Source: JAAKFL01 sp964629645 (lineage in GTDB: Bacteria; Chlamydiota; Chlamydiia; Chlamydiales; SLFE01). From it: a stretch of DNA of 54,110 bases. The notes under the pieces were generated by a model, which was given only the letters and a program-made list of their open reading frames with translations, was not told the DNA's origin and did not search any database. The position numbers and the translations under genes are program-made. How positions within the stretch are numbered: position 1 is the first letter of the stretch; each line of letters starts with the position of its first letter. Positions 1 through 9,051 of the stretch are shown here, one piece after another. The stretch is from the NCBI GenBank assembly GCA_964629645.1, contig CAZVSU010000005.1:1-54110 (forward strand), given 5' to 3'.

Positions 1-266
1 GCGGCAAACAAAAGAAAAAGCGTAAGAAAGTGCGCGCGGAACAAAAACCCCTCCAAAATGCCCTCTCAGGGCGTTTTTTGATGGAGAGCTTATCCCCTTT
101 TTTAAATACGGTCAACTTAATTTTGGAGTGAAGGCCACATATTGCGCTTTTTAAGCGTGTGAGCAAATGGACTTTGCGTCTGTCGCGACTGACTTCAACG
201 TGCGGAGGGTTTTAGCGATGATTTGCCGGTGTTCAGTTTTTTCTGGTTCGGTTTTAAATCAGGGGT
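1..266. other. Left-edge region without an identifiable gene
   Basis: A plus-strand gene probably ends inside or just before this stretch. Two short open frames reach the left edge: one stops at 23-25, and a lysine/arginine-rich one runs from base 3 to a stop at 129-131. Neither is long enough to identify. A terminator-like hairpin lies at 58-79. From about 132 to 266 I see no gene, RNA or strong promoter. The minus-strand menaquinone operon ends at 267, so this is also its 3' flank. Confidence 0.4.
58..79 (+). terminator. Probable intrinsic terminator
   Basis: A 7-bp stem (ATGCCCT pairing with AGGGCGT, one G-U pair) with a 3-nt loop is followed by six T. The T-run is on the plus strand, so it fits a plus-strand gene ending near the left edge. 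The other strand offers only a four-base T-run. Confidence 0.6.
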
Positions 267-1385
267 TTAGGTGAGCCGTGTGGATGCGTCCATGCAGATC
301 GCGACAAGTTCATCTCGTTTTAATTTATCCATAGCTGTTCTCGGTATCGATTCAACGAGGTGGAGATGGCGAATTTTTTCGAACGGCAGGACCCTTTTTT
401 GAAATTCTTCTATGAGCGTGAGAATGCGAAGCGATTCATGAGTTGTGGCAAGATGGATTTCGCATCCCAGCCTTTCACTCGGCATGGGAACAAGGGCTAT
501 GTCGGCTTTCACGTCGAGCTCGAGTTTTAAAATATCCAAAATCCCGTCTAATATCGTGAGCGATACACTCTCCCCGGAAATCTTGATGAAATCTCGTTTT
601 CGTCCACGCACTTTTAGCACATTGCCTTTAAGAGATCCTACGTCATCAGTTGTCAACCATCCGTCCTCTTTGGGATCAGTGATCTGGATGTCGTTGTCGA
701 CATATGCGTAACATGTTAAGAGAGACGAGCTTGAGAGATGAATCCCACCCTCTTTATCAATTTTTGCTTTTACGTGTGGTAGCAGGATCATTTCGGAGGA
801 GGAGCTTTCCGGAAGGGCGGTTGCGACCTGAGATGCTGTTTCGCTCATTCCGTAAGTAGGGAGACATTTCCACCCCAAATTCATCGCTCTGGAATAAAGG
901 TTTGGAGCAAGGCGTCCTCCTCCAACCAGCAGCGCTCGAAGTGAATGGGGAGCTTGCAGATTACGGTTGACCAGATCGTAGACTTGCGTTGGAACAAGGG
1001 CTGTTAATGTGCCTTCATTCGACGCAATGAAGTCACAATACGCTTTCGGACACCACTTCTGGCTGTGCAGCTTATAATCAACGACTGAGGCCCCGCTGAC
1101 ATGGGCTCGGGCCCAAACCGCCAGCCCCCCAATGTGAAAATCGGGAAGGGCGTGAATCCAAACATCGGATTTGTCGCTTTGTATGTGCTGGTTCACAGCA
1201 AGAGCCGAATGCATAACGGCTTCTTTTGAGAGCGCGACCCATTTAGGGCAAGTCGATCCCGACGTTGCGAGCCAAAAATGGCCCTGCAAATCAATCGTTT
1301 CCAATTTTGTCTGATAGACTTTTTTGGAGGGCAGCTTTGGATTGACGAGGATGATAGATCGTTTTCCGTCCCAGTCAATTTTCAT
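267..1385 (-). CDS. menE: o-succinylbenzoate-CoA ligase-like (MenE)
   Basis: Member of the acyl-CoA synthetase/AMP-binding (ANL) family. MenE activates o-succinylbenzoate to its CoA thioester in the cytoplasm for menaquinone synthesis. Visible motifs are the P-loop-like ATSGSTCPK near residue 40, YGMSETAS near 178, GWLTTDDVG near 245, RKRDFIKISGESV near 265 and a C-terminal IPRTAMDKLKRDEL carrying the probable adenylation lysine. At 372 aa it is shorter than usual MenE (about 450-490), mainly because the N-terminus is trimmed. The P-loop is divergent: the usual TTGxPKG is STCPKWV. The ATG overlaps the menC stop by 4 bp and is preceded by GGGAGAG. It is the last gene of menFDHBACE. The name relies on both family and operon context. 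Confidence 0.85.
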   Translation of the reverse strand: MKIDWDGKRSIILVNPKLPSKKVYQTKLETIDLQGHFWLATSGSTCPKWVALSKEAVMHSALAVNQHIQSDKSDVWIHALPDFHIGGLAVWARAHVSGASVVDYKLHSQKWCPKAYCDFIASNEGTLTALVPTQVYDLVNRNLQAPHSLRALLVGGGRLAPNLYSRAMNLGWKCLPTYGMSETASQVATALPESSSSEMILLPHVKAKIDKEGGIHLSSSSLLTCYAYVDNDIQITDPKEDGWLTTDDVGSLKGNVLKVRGRKRDFIKISGESVSLTILDGILDILKLELDVKADIALVPMPSERLGCEIHLATTHESLRILTLIEEFQKRVLPFEKIRHLHLVESIPRTAMDKLKRDELVAICMDASTRLT

Positions 1386-2248
1386 ATGACTCTCTCCCAG
1401 CTTATAGCGTCCAAGAGGTCATCGAAACCCCATCCCGTTCCACCGGGCGACTGCCATTTGGGACCGCTCCAAGACAAACGTTCACTAAATGGGTTTTTGG
1501 GATAAACGCGATGAGAATGGAGGCCGCAGACAGCTTGACACTTTTGTCGACCGGATACATAAGCATCCGTACATTGTCCGACAGGGTGCCCTAAGTATGA
1601 TGTGTACACGATTGGAACCGTTTCTTTAATCGCCATCCAATCGTCAACTGCCGGTTTGACGATTCTGAATTGGTACTCTTTTGCGTCCACGAAATCCTTG
1701 GCAATAGGCAAAGGAAACGGACCACAGGAGTGTGCAAAGGGATCTTCACAAAATTCAATGGAGTCGACAGTCGACATTTCAGATAAAAAAAACGTGCGGC
1801 CATTTTCATCTAAACGTCCATTGAAATCGAGCCTCCAGTTTGCTGAACTGACAGCAAGGCAAGTCTTCAAAAGGCGCAATTCGCGAGGAAGGTCTTTTCC
1901 CATTTTGACCTTAAAGACGCGAAATCCTTCTTTTTCTGCCCGAACCACCTCCTCGACACTCGCCTGATCGAGACGGGGGAGTAAATAGTGGCTGTCAGGG
2001 ACGGCAAGGGATTGGAACACCGACTCTTTATTCTCCCTTGCCTTCGCATCAATTTCACAAAATCGGAGCGACTGCTTCGTTAAGGGAGTGAGAACGCCCA
2101 TTTGCAAAAGGTCGAGCTGTCTCTCTAAGGGATCGTCGCCAAGCTCGGGCCATGGGTGTACGTCTGCAAATCCCGCGCCGTTTTCTGTCAGGACTTTGAT
2201 AAGCGCCCCTTTGCGATCGCCAAGCATGTACAAGTGCTTCCAGATCAT
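1382..2248 (-). CDS. menC: o-succinylbenzoate synthase (MenC)
   Basis: Enolase-superfamily enzyme that dehydrates SHCHC to o-succinylbenzoate in menaquinone synthesis. The KxK pair (FKVKMG, K113/K115), the metal-ligand aspartate (DFNGRLD, D141), glutamate (EFCEDP, E168) and the second-half base (RIVKPA, K198) are all present in the expected order and spacing. A further acidic ligand is probably D185. At 288 aa it is slightly short for the family (about 320). It overlaps menA upstream and menE downstream by 4 bp each, which suggests translational coupling. Confidence 0.88.
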   Translation of the reverse strand: MIWKHLYMLGDRKGALIKVLTENGAGFADVHPWPELGDDPLERQLDLLQMGVLTPLTKQSLRFCEIDAKARENKESVFQSLAVPDSHYLLPRLDQASVEEVVRAEKEGFRVFKVKMGKDLPRELRLLKTCLAVSSANWRLDFNGRLDENGRTFFLSEMSTVDSIEFCEDPFAHSCGPFPLPIAKDFVDAKEYQFRIVKPAVDDWMAIKETVPIVYTSYLGHPVGQCTDAYVSGRQKCQAVCGLHSHRVYPKNPFSERLSWSGPKWQSPGGTGWGFDDLLDAISWERVI

Positions 2249-3123
2249 AACAAAAGCCCTATCGCCAGCAAAAGTCCAAACGCAAGGTGATAAAGCGCGG
2301 CCAGGACAAAGTAGTTGTTATAAACTCTACCTGGTGGGCGATGCATAATTCCATTGACAATCACGGTGCCAAGGGGAAGGAGGGCCAGAGGCAAAAACGC
2401 GGCGATCGAGCGGCCGAAAAATCCCCACAAAGGAGTGATCAACAAGGGAATATACACACAGAAGGCAATCTCCAGCTTGCCGAAAAGAAGTCCGAATTGA
2501 GCGGGAAGCGTCTGTTTTCCTGCTTTCCGATCCCCTTCGATATCTCGGGTATTATTGATGGCGATTAAAACAGTTGCAAGAAGGCCGGTCTGCGTCCCTG
2601 CAAGTAAAGTTTCATAGTTGAATTCCCCTCTTTGGAGGTAATAGGGAACCGAGGTGCAAATGTACCCAAAAAAAATCAGGACAAACAATTCCCCAAGACC
2701 ATTGTATGCCAATGGGACCGGGCCGCCCGAATAGCCATACGCCGCTAATATCGAAACCACAAGAAAAAACAAAACGATCCACCCACCGTGAAAAACAAGC
2801 GGGAGTCCAAGCACAAAGGCAAGGGCAAAGAGAGCAAGTCCTCCCCTCTTCACGACGTCTGCTTTTAACCATCCCATTTGCGTGGCTCTTGGAAACCCCA
2901 GTCTTTCTTCTGTGTCGGCACCTTTCGCGAAATCAACCGCATCGTTAATTAAATTAGAACCGGCTTGTATGAGCAGCGCAGAAACGAGCATGAGACACGC
3001 GATGAGCCAATCGAAGTCAGGATTCCAAGCCAAAGCTGATCCAACTAAGACTGAAATAAAGGCGACAATGAGGGTCTTAGGCCGGATCGCAAAAACCCAA
3101 GCCTGCAAAGGGGTCACATCCAT
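2245..3123 (-). CDS. menA: 1,4-dihydroxy-2-naphthoate polyprenyltransferase (MenA)
   Basis: UbiA-family integral membrane prenyltransferase. It joins a polyprenyl diphosphate to DHNA to give demethylmenaquinone. The first Mg-diphosphate motif is NLINDAVDFAKGAD (residues 57-70) and the second is NNTRDIEGDRKAG near 190. About eight hydrophobic segments are spread over the 292 residues, as usual for the family. It lies 7 bp after menB and overlaps menC by 4 bp. A methyltransferase (MenG/UbiE) for the last step is not in the window. Confidence 0.92.
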   Translation of the reverse strand: MDVTPLQAWVFAIRPKTLIVAFISVLVGSALAWNPDFDWLIACLMLVSALLIQAGSNLINDAVDFAKGADTEERLGFPRATQMGWLKADVVKRGGLALFALAFVLGLPLVFHGGWIVLFFLVVSILAAYGYSGGPVPLAYNGLGELFVLIFFGYICTSVPYYLQRGEFNYETLLAGTQTGLLATVLIAINNTRDIEGDRKAGKQTLPAQFGLLFGKLEIAFCVYIPLLITPLWGFFGRSIAAFLPLALLPLGTVIVNGIMHRPPGRVYNNYFVLAALYHLAFGLLLAIGLLL

Positions 3124-3130
3124 ATTTTGT

Positions 3131-3961
3131 TTAAGGATACCGGGTGAACTTCGAAAAATCAGGTTTCCGTTTTTCTTTAAAGGAGCTATGCCCTTCCTTT
3201 GCTTCTTCTGTCATGTAGTAAAGGAGAGTCGCATTCCCGGCAAAATCAAGAAGTCCCATCTGACCATCGCAGTCGGCATTCATGGCTGCCTTCAAACACC
3301 TCAAAGCCATGGGAGAATGCTGGAGCATCTCATGGCACCATTTTAGGGTTTGCTTTTCTAAATCGCGAAGCGGCACAACTGTGTTCACAAGCCCCATTTC
3401 AAGCGCCTCTAATGCGCTGTATTGCCGGCAAAGGAACCAGATTTCACGCGCTTTCTTTTGACCCACGATGCGGGAAAGATAGCTGCTCCCGAGTCCCCCG
3501 TCGAAGGAACCAACTTTCGGACCTGTTTGGCCAAAAACAGCGTTTTCAGCAGCGATCGTTAAATCGCAGACGACGTGAAGCACATGGCCGCCTCCTATTG
3601 CGTAACCTGCGACCATCGCCACAACGGGTTTTGGCAAACTCCGTATCGCTTTTTGCAAGTCGAGAACGTTGAGGCGCGGCATGCCGTCGTCCCCGACATA
3701 ACCTGCTTCAGATCGAATGCTTTGATCGCCGCCGGAACAAAAAGCCTTCTCCCCTTTTCCCGTTAAAACCACGACGCCAATCGATGCGTCTTGACGGCAA
3801 AGCTCAAAAGCATCCAGCAATTCATCAACAGTCAAAGGACGGAAGGCATTATGGATTTCAGGCCGGTTGATCGTAATTTTCGCGATCGCCTCGTGGCGGT
3901 GAAACTCGATATCCTGATAGGTTTTGACTTCAATCCATGATATTTCTGTTGCTAGCGACAT
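3131..3961 (-). CDS. menB: 1,4-dihydroxy-2-naphthoyl-CoA synthase (MenB)
   Basis: Crotonase-fold enzyme that cyclises o-succinylbenzoyl-CoA to DHNA-CoA. The oxyanion-hole sequence FCSGGDQ (near residue 75), AIGGGH (near 122), the FGQTGPKVGSFDGGLGSS segment (near 145-162) typical of MenB and a Y-rich C-terminus ending DFSKFTRYP are visible. Length (276 aa) is typical. It overlaps the end of menH by 10 bp. DHNA-CoA still needs a thioesterase, and none is encoded in this cluster. Confidence 0.95.
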   Translation of the reverse strand: MSLATEISWIEVKTYQDIEFHRHEAIAKITINRPEIHNAFRPLTVDELLDAFELCRQDASIGVVVLTGKGEKAFCSGGDQSIRSEAGYVGDDGMPRLNVLDLQKAIRSLPKPVVAMVAGYAIGGGHVLHVVCDLTIAAENAVFGQTGPKVGSFDGGLGSSYLSRIVGQKKAREIWFLCRQYSALEALEMGLVNTVVPLRDLEKQTLKWCHEMLQHSPMALRCLKAAMNADCDGQMGLLDFAGNATLLYYMTEEAKEGHSSFKEKRKPDFSKFTRYP

Positions 3962-4650
3962 ATCGTCTCCTCAAATTCTTTAATGCAATTGACAAGGCTT
4001 TCCTGATTGGTGCAGTGTACTCGATGCCCCCCTTGAGGTGCAATCCAAATTTTTGAAAGCGGATGGCAAAAAGACATTTCATCAGCGATTTTACGATATT
4101 TTATATCCGTTTCGCCTGCGATCCAAAGAATCGGAACATCAAGTTTAGAAATTGGTTCGCGCAGATCCTCTTGCTCTCCCAAAGACCATTGAATTAATGC
4201 GCGGTAGAGCGCTTTTCTGTCACACTCTTTTTCACTTCTTTCTAAAGGAAAGTCGCTGTCAAAAACGCTCTGGCGATTCCAATTCTTCATCAGTTGATCC
4301 CAGGGTTTTGTGAGAAACTGTTTTGCGAGCAAAGCGTCGCTTTCTTTGCGCATCGCTCTTTCCAGCGTCGAAGTTAATCCCGGATGCGACGATATGACAA
4401 CAGCCCCCTGATAGGCAGTCGGATTGTCAATCAGGGCGTGGAGAGCGAGTCTCCCCCCGAGTGAATAACCCACGATGACGTGCCTATCGGGAGACAATCG
4501 AGAGTTGAACCAATTTCCCCACTTGGCAAGAGAGCCTTGATCGATTGAGGGGGAGGTCAAAAGAGAAACGGAGTGATCACAATCGAGAAAGTCAAAGTCC
4601 TCCGGGCTTCCCATAAATCCGTGCAGACACCAGCTCACTATATTTTTCAT
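3952..4650 (-). CDS. menH: SHCHC synthase, alpha/beta hydrolase (MenH)
   Basis: Alpha/beta-hydrolase-fold enzyme that eliminates pyruvate from SEPHCHC to form SHCHC. Visible are the oxyanion-loop HGFMGS (10-15), the nucleophile elbow GYSLGG with Ser63 and the catalytic His209 in GGH. The 232-aa length is normal for MenH. The fold alone would not give the substrate. Position between menD and menB makes MenH much the most likely. The start lies 84 bp after menD and has TTTTAGGGC before the ATG. Confidence 0.88.
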   Translation of the reverse strand: MKNIVSWCLHGFMGSPEDFDFLDCDHSVSLLTSPSIDQGSLAKWGNWFNSRLSPDRHVIVGYSLGGRLALHALIDNPTAYQGAVVISSHPGLTSTLERAMRKESDALLAKQFLTKPWDQLMKNWNRQSVFDSDFPLERSEKECDRKALYRALIQWSLGEQEDLREPISKLDVPILWIAGETDIKYRKIADEMSFCHPLSKIWIAPQGGHRVHCTNQESLVNCIKEFEETICR

Positions 4651-4677
4651 GCCCTAAAAACCCTCCCGGCATCAATT

Positions 4678-4692
4678 GCAACAAAATGTTGC
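4678..4692 (-). other. Small perfect hairpin in the menD-menH gap
   Basis: Six-base inverted repeat GCAACA/TGTTGC with a 3-nt loop, in the only sizeable gap (84 bp) of the men cluster. No T-run follows on the minus strand, so it is not a clear terminator. It might tune menH expression or stability, or be chance. Confidence 0.25.
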
Positions 4693-4734
4693 CGTTTGTC
4701 TTTATTTTCCAAATCCTGTTAATTTCACCGCTTA

Positions 4735-6318
4735 TTAGGTGAGAACACGACGATTGGGACGCAGTAATTCTTGATGCTTCTGTTTCCATGCTGTCCAAAA
4801 CTGCTCCGTTTGTCTTGGGCATGGCACCACCTCAATGAATTGATGGCAAGCAGAGTCGATATCATTGATCCTCTCCATGCGGCGATAATCGAGTTTCCAC
4901 TGCAGGGCGAAGTGTTCAAAAGAGAACTGGTGGGAATTGATAAACCGCTCTCCAAGATGTAATCGGGAAAAAATCTGCCCCCCGCCGTTGTTCATGACGA
5001 CGATACGGATCTCGATTTGGTCCATCTCCTGTAAGATCCATAGGGCAGGAAAGTCGTAAAGAGCCGTTAAATCACCAAAAATTCCCCAATTTTCACGCGC
5101 CGGTTCGCAAAGGCCCAGAAAAGTTGAGATCTGGCCGTCGATTCCGTTACAGCCGCGGCTTGTCCAGACATCGCTTGATGCTTGCAATGATGCCGCGAGA
5201 TCCCATTCTCTTATCGGTAAGCTGTTCCCGAGATAAATCCGCGGTTTCGACCCGATCATCTCCGAAAGCGCCCTCATAAGGGCCGGTTCTGATTGTGGAA
5301 ACTGGAGCAATAAGCTGCCCAGCTCCTGTTTTAAAGAGGCGCAGGCGCTGAGCCAATCTGAACAGTCAGAACATCTTGGGCTCGAAAGATCCAACTCATT
5401 CAGTTCCATTTGAAGATGAACCCCCCAGCTCAAACCGGAAAATGGCGTTTCCGAAAGGGAAAGAACCTCGATCTTCCCCTGAAGCTCCTCCAGATCTCTC
5501 CAGGGCCTAAAAGTTGGCACACCGCCTATTCTCAAGATGGCATCGATCGGGTATCCGCAGTGTCGAGAAAGTGTCCAGAGGCTTTGAGCCGACTGAATGC
5601 GCAAGCTCTGAAGCGCGGGCGCTTCTCTTAAACCAGAGTGCCCTTCGAGATACAGGGGTGCCTTAAGTTGAGTCAATTGCTGCGTCACGTGAGAGCGGCA
5701 ATTTTCCGGCAGCGCCCCGACGACAACGAGAGGGAAGCGGGCCTTGTCTAAAAACGATCTGATAGGCGCCTGAGACGCTTTTTTGGGAGCCGGTTTCGCG
5801 TGGGGACTGACATCTGCTTTGAAATTTTGCCAGGGCAAAGACTCAGCCATCTCTTCGAGACAAACATTGATATGCACCGGAGCGTGTCTTGACCACGCTT
5901 CAAGAGATATAATTTCCCCTTCCTCAAGATCCCAGGTGCCTGAGGTGTAGTGGGAGAAAAGCCCGACCTGCTCCGCTGATTGCGGAGCCCCGGTGCCGCG
6001 AAAACGACGAGGGCGATCCGCTGTCAGAAGTATTAAGGGATCCCCAGAGTAGTGAGCTTCCATGGCAGCAGGGAGACATTCCCCTGCAGCTGTTCCGGAT
6101 GTCGTAACGACAGCAACGGGACGGCCGGTGGCCCGCACACGGCCCAAAGCAAAAAAAGCCGCCGAACGTTCTTCATACCAAGGGTATATCTTGATTCCTT
6201 CAGCGGCGTCTAAGGCAAAAAGAAAAGGGCCGTTCCTTTTCCCTGGACAGACGCACACTTCCTTGACTCCGGACTTGATCAACTCTTCCATGATGTGAAA
6301 CATCCATTTTCTATCCAA
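4735..6318 (-). CDS. menD: SEPHCHC synthase (MenD)
   Basis: Thiamine-diphosphate enzyme that joins 2-oxoglutarate to isochorismate with loss of CO2, giving SEPHCHC. The ThDP activating glutamate lies in PWYEERSAAFFALG (near 50), followed by TTSGTAAGECLPAAMEAHY, ADRPRRFRGTGAPQ and, in the C-terminal domain, the ThDP/Mg region ending MNNGGGQIF (near 441). Length 527 aa is slightly below usual (about 550-580). The substrate motif usually read as SPGSRSTPL is CPGKRNGPF here, a divergent version. It overlaps menF by 8 bp. Confidence 0.93.
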   Translation of the reverse strand: MDRKWMFHIMEELIKSGVKEVCVCPGKRNGPFLFALDAAEGIKIYPWYEERSAAFFALGRVRATGRPVAVVTTSGTAAGECLPAAMEAHYSGDPLILLTADRPRRFRGTGAPQSAEQVGLFSHYTSGTWDLEEGEIISLEAWSRHAPVHINVCLEEMAESLPWQNFKADVSPHAKPAPKKASQAPIRSFLDKARFPLVVVGALPENCRSHVTQQLTQLKAPLYLEGHSGLREAPALQSLRIQSAQSLWTLSRHCGYPIDAILRIGGVPTFRPWRDLEELQGKIEVLSLSETPFSGLSWGVHLQMELNELDLSSPRCSDCSDWLSACASLKQELGSLLLQFPQSEPALMRALSEMIGSKPRIYLGNSLPIREWDLAASLQASSDVWTSRGCNGIDGQISTFLGLCEPARENWGIFGDLTALYDFPALWILQEMDQIEIRIVVMNNGGGQIFSRLHLGERFINSHQFSFEHFALQWKLDYRRMERINDIDSACHQFIEVVPCPRQTEQFWTAWKQKHQELLRPNRRVLT

Positions 6319-7348
6319 GGGACAATGCCTCCTTAACCGCTTTAAGCTTCCGTTTGATCTCTTGCCACTCTCGTTCGAAATTGCTGAGTCGGTTCACCCC
6401 GCCCCCGGCGCCGATCCGCATGCCGCTTGTCTCCCATTGCACATTTCTGATTCCGACATAAAAAGACGCCCCTTCCGGATAAACAGCGCCCGCCGGAGCA
6501 CCATAGCGCCCTCTTGGCACGAGCCCGTGGATCTCCCGTAGCCAATTTTTTCCCGCTTGCTTTGGAAAAGTGCCGAGGGCCGGGGTCGGGTGAAGCGCTC
6601 TGATTAACTCGTTTAGATTGGGCGCATGATCTAAATCGACTTCGATCGGCGTTGCAAGATGAACTAAATGTCCCAAATCAAGCGGATGTAAGCGGCCGCA
6701 ACGAACCTTTCCGTATGGACTCAATGACTCTTGAATCCCATTGACCACACAACCATGTTCGCTAAGCTCTTTCGGATCTTGAATAAAAGCGTCGACATCT
6801 TGGTGATGTCCTAAGGTTCCGGCGCATGCCATTGTCGTTAAATGTTTCTTCCCCTCCACGCGAAAAAGAAGCTCCGGCGAAGCTCCCAAAACCCCCCTTG
6901 AATCAGACCAAAATCCGTAAGGATAAACAGGCTTTTCCATACCGAAACGGAGAAGATTTTTCAAAGAGACAGTGAGCAATGAAAGATTCATGGTTCCCGA
7001 GGAGCGTTCGAATTCGTAAGGAACACCTTTTTCTAAATCCCCTGACGCAATGAGTGTGAGAAGCGAATCGAATCCTTTTTTATATTTGGCTTTGTCAGGG
7101 CCCTGCCAAATTGGCTGATTGTGCGTGGTCGATGGGTCGGGAAGGTTTTCAAGCAAATCCCTTGGGCTCACCCTTGATGTGTCGGAAAAGGTGATCCAAG
7201 GTTTTGTTTCAGATAAAAAAAAATCGGGAAAATAAAAAGAGGTGGCATGCGGCGTCTCGCTTCTTACAAAAGACCCCCAGCCGACCAGTAGAGTGTGACG
7301 GCTCGCAGGAACAAAAGCACCCGACACTAAAAATGACGCCACATCCAT
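6311..7348 (-). CDS. menF: Isochorismate synthase (MenF)
   Basis: Chorismate-binding family enzyme that converts chorismate to isochorismate, the first committed step of the Men route. Visible family motifs are ACAGTLGHH, DPKELSEHGCVVNGI, HPTPALGTFPKQA, PRGRYGAPAG and a C-terminal MRIGAGGGVNRLSNFEREW. It has 345 aa, near the short end of the family (about 390-450), with a trimmed N-terminal half. It is the first of seven contiguous men genes and lies 27 bp after the Nudix gene. EntC-type isochorismate synthases share the fold; the operon decides for MenF. Confidence 0.9.
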   Translation of the reverse strand: MDVASFLVSGAFVPASRHTLLVGWGSFVRSETPHATSFYFPDFFLSETKPWITFSDTSRVSPRDLLENLPDPSTTHNQPIWQGPDKAKYKKGFDSLLTLIASGDLEKGVPYEFERSSGTMNLSLLTVSLKNLLRFGMEKPVYPYGFWSDSRGVLGASPELLFRVEGKKHLTTMACAGTLGHHQDVDAFIQDPKELSEHGCVVNGIQESLSPYGKVRCGRLHPLDLGHLVHLATPIEVDLDHAPNLNELIRALHPTPALGTFPKQAGKNWLREIHGLVPRGRYGAPAGAVYPEGASFYVGIRNVQWETSGMRIGAGGGVNRLSNFEREWQEIKRKLKAVKEALSLG

Positions 7349-7375
7349 ATCTTTTCCCCTTATCTAAAGCGGCGT

Positions 7376-7801
7376 CTACCCACTCAAAAGTGTGGAAAGA
7401 GCCTGAATGACCTGCCGACAAATGGAACGACTCGACTCATGCGTGACGACACCTTCGGCTTTATCCAGATCGACCCATTGACCATCGTCAAGTTCCGATG
7501 ATTGAAACGAGGGCTCTCCTTGAACCATCCCGAGATAGTAATAAACCTGTTTTCCGTGCTCGCGGCCCTCTTCTTCATAGGTATAAGAGGCCACAAGAGG
7601 ATCTTTATGAAGGACATAGGTAAGTTCCATGCCAGTTTCTTCTTCGAGCTCTCGCTTCGCCGATTCCAGCGGCGTTTCCTGGCCTTCGGCATGCCCTTTC
7701 GGAAATTCCCAAAAACCTCCTGAACGTGTGCGGTGAACCAAATAGGTGAGCCATTTTCCCTCTTTTAGCTGTAGGGGGATGATTCCGTAAGCGAATTCCA
7801 T
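7376..7801 (-). CDS. Nudix hydrolase (probable diadenosine tetraphosphatase)
   Basis: Small Nudix-fold pyrophosphohydrolase (141 aa). The Nudix box fits the consensus GX5EX7REUXEEXGU exactly at residues 36-58 (G36, E42, R50-E51, E53-E55, G57). The preceding GGFWEFPKGH is typical of asymmetric Ap4A hydrolases and MutT-like proteins. As I recall, Chlamydia has a Nudix gene in the same place next to fabF (CT771), described as an Ap4A hydrolase, which supports that substrate by synteny only. It starts 2 bp after the fabF stop. Confidence 0.85.
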   Translation of the reverse strand: MEFAYGIIPLQLKEGKWLTYLVHRTRSGGFWEFPKGHAEGQETPLESAKRELEEETGMELTYVLHKDPLVASYTYEEEGREHGKQVYYYLGMVQGEPSFQSSELDDGQWVDLDKAEGVVTHESSRSICRQVIQALSTLLSG

Positions 7802-7803
7802 AA

Positions 7804-9051
7804 TTATCCTTTGTAGGGTGCAAAAATCACAGACGCATTATGTCCTCCAAAACCAAAGGAATTGGAAAGTGCGCAAGTGATCTCCGTTTTTGTCATTTCT
7901 GTCGGGAGTTGAAAGGGGATATCCTTTTCAGGATTCTCAAGATTGAGCGTCGGGTGAAGTTTTCCTTCCTTCATTTGCATTAATGTCGCGACAGCCTCCA
8001 ATCCGCCTGCAGCTCCAAGTCCATGTCCGATCATTGATTTAGTCGAATTGATAAACACTTTGGATGGATTGGGAAAGACGCTTCGATACGCCGAAATTTC
8101 GGCCATGTCACCGACAGGTGTCGAGGTCGCATGGGCATTAATATAATCGATATCTGCGGCTGAAACTTCAGCATCGTCTAAGGCGCTGTTGATGCACGTG
8201 ACAACACCTAAACCGTCTTTTCGTGGATCGGTCATATGGGAGGCATCACACGACATCCCGCCACCTAAATACTCGGCATAGATCGGAGCTCCCCGCTTTT
8301 CGGCATGCTCTAAAGATTCTAAAATTAATACTCCGGCTCCCTCTCCGATAACAAAGCCGTCGCGCTCCTGATCGAAAGGGCGAGAGGCTTTTTCGGGCTC
8401 CTGATTGCGTTTAGATAAAGCCCTGCACGCGCAAAAACCGGACACACCAATCGGAGTGATGGGAGCTTCCACACCTCCGCAAACCATAAGATCGGCATGA
8501 CCTTTCCTGATATGGTCCGCAGCATTAATAAAAGCGTAATTGGCGGTTGCGCACGCCGTTGACACAGAATAAGCAGGTCCCATAAAACCATATTCCATGG
8601 CGATGAAGGCGCCGCCCATATTTGTGATGGTAAAAGGGATAAAGAAAGGAGACATTCTCTTGGCTCCCTTATTACTTAAGACATCTGAAGCAGCGGAAAA
8701 CGTTTCGAGGCCGCCCATCCCCGATCCCACCAAAACACCGCAGCGCTCTTTCACTAGAGCGTGATCTTTCGATATTCCTGCCATCCGAAGCGCCTTCGTT
8801 CCGGCGACGACAGCGTAGGCAATAAAAGGATCAACTCTCCTCGCTTGCTTTTTATCGAGGCACCCTTCCGGATCAAAGTTTTCGATGTATGCAGCGATTC
8901 GTGTCGAGAAGTCATCGCATGGAAAGTGCGTGATGATTTTGACACCGCTTTCGCCCGCACAAAGTTTTTGAAAATATGTCTCAATATCATTTCCAAAGCA
9001 GGAAACAACACCAAGACCGGTCACAACGACCCGTTTTTTACCCATATTCAC
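7804..9051 (-). CDS. fabF: Beta-ketoacyl-ACP synthase II (FabF)
   Basis: Condensing enzyme of type II fatty-acid elongation (malonyl-ACP plus acyl-ACP to 3-ketoacyl-ACP), cytoplasmic. The Cys-His-His triad is visible: C167 in STACATA, a His in NAHATSTPVGD near 309 and a His in SMIGHGLGAAGG near 345. The C-terminal NSFGFGGHNAS is also present. The 415-aa length is standard. Either of two near-adjacent ATGs (residues 1 and 3) could start it. It overlaps the end of rsfS by 14 bp and keeps the chlamydial order rsfS-fabF-Nudix. Confidence 0.96.
   Translation of the reverse strand: MNMGKKRVVVTGLGVVSCFGNDIETYFQKLCAGESGVKIITHFPCDDFSTRIAAYIENFDPEGCLDKKQARRVDPFIAYAVVAGTKALRMAGISKDHALVKERCGVLVGSGMGGLETFSAASDVLSNKGAKRMSPFFIPFTITNMGGAFIAMEYGFMGPAYSVSTACATANYAFINAADHIRKGHADLMVCGGVEAPITPIGVSGFCACRALSKRNQEPEKASRPFDQERDGFVIGEGAGVLILESLEHAEKRGAPIYAEYLGGGMSCDASHMTDPRKDGLGVVTCINSALDDAEVSAADIDYINAHATSTPVGDMAEISAYRSVFPNPSKVFINSTKSMIGHGLGAAGGLEAVATLMQMKEGKLHPTLNLENPEKDIPFQLPTEMTKTEITCALSNSFGFGGHNASVIFAPYKG

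Noticed and set aside
4592..4822. 76-codon frame on the minus strand at the menD-menH junction
   Set aside because: It runs antisense-free but out of frame across the ends of two sure genes and has no ribosome site; MenH starts cleanly at 4650.
7605..7823. Short frames overlapping the Nudix gene
   Set aside because: They are out-of-frame shadows of a gene with a perfect Nudix box.
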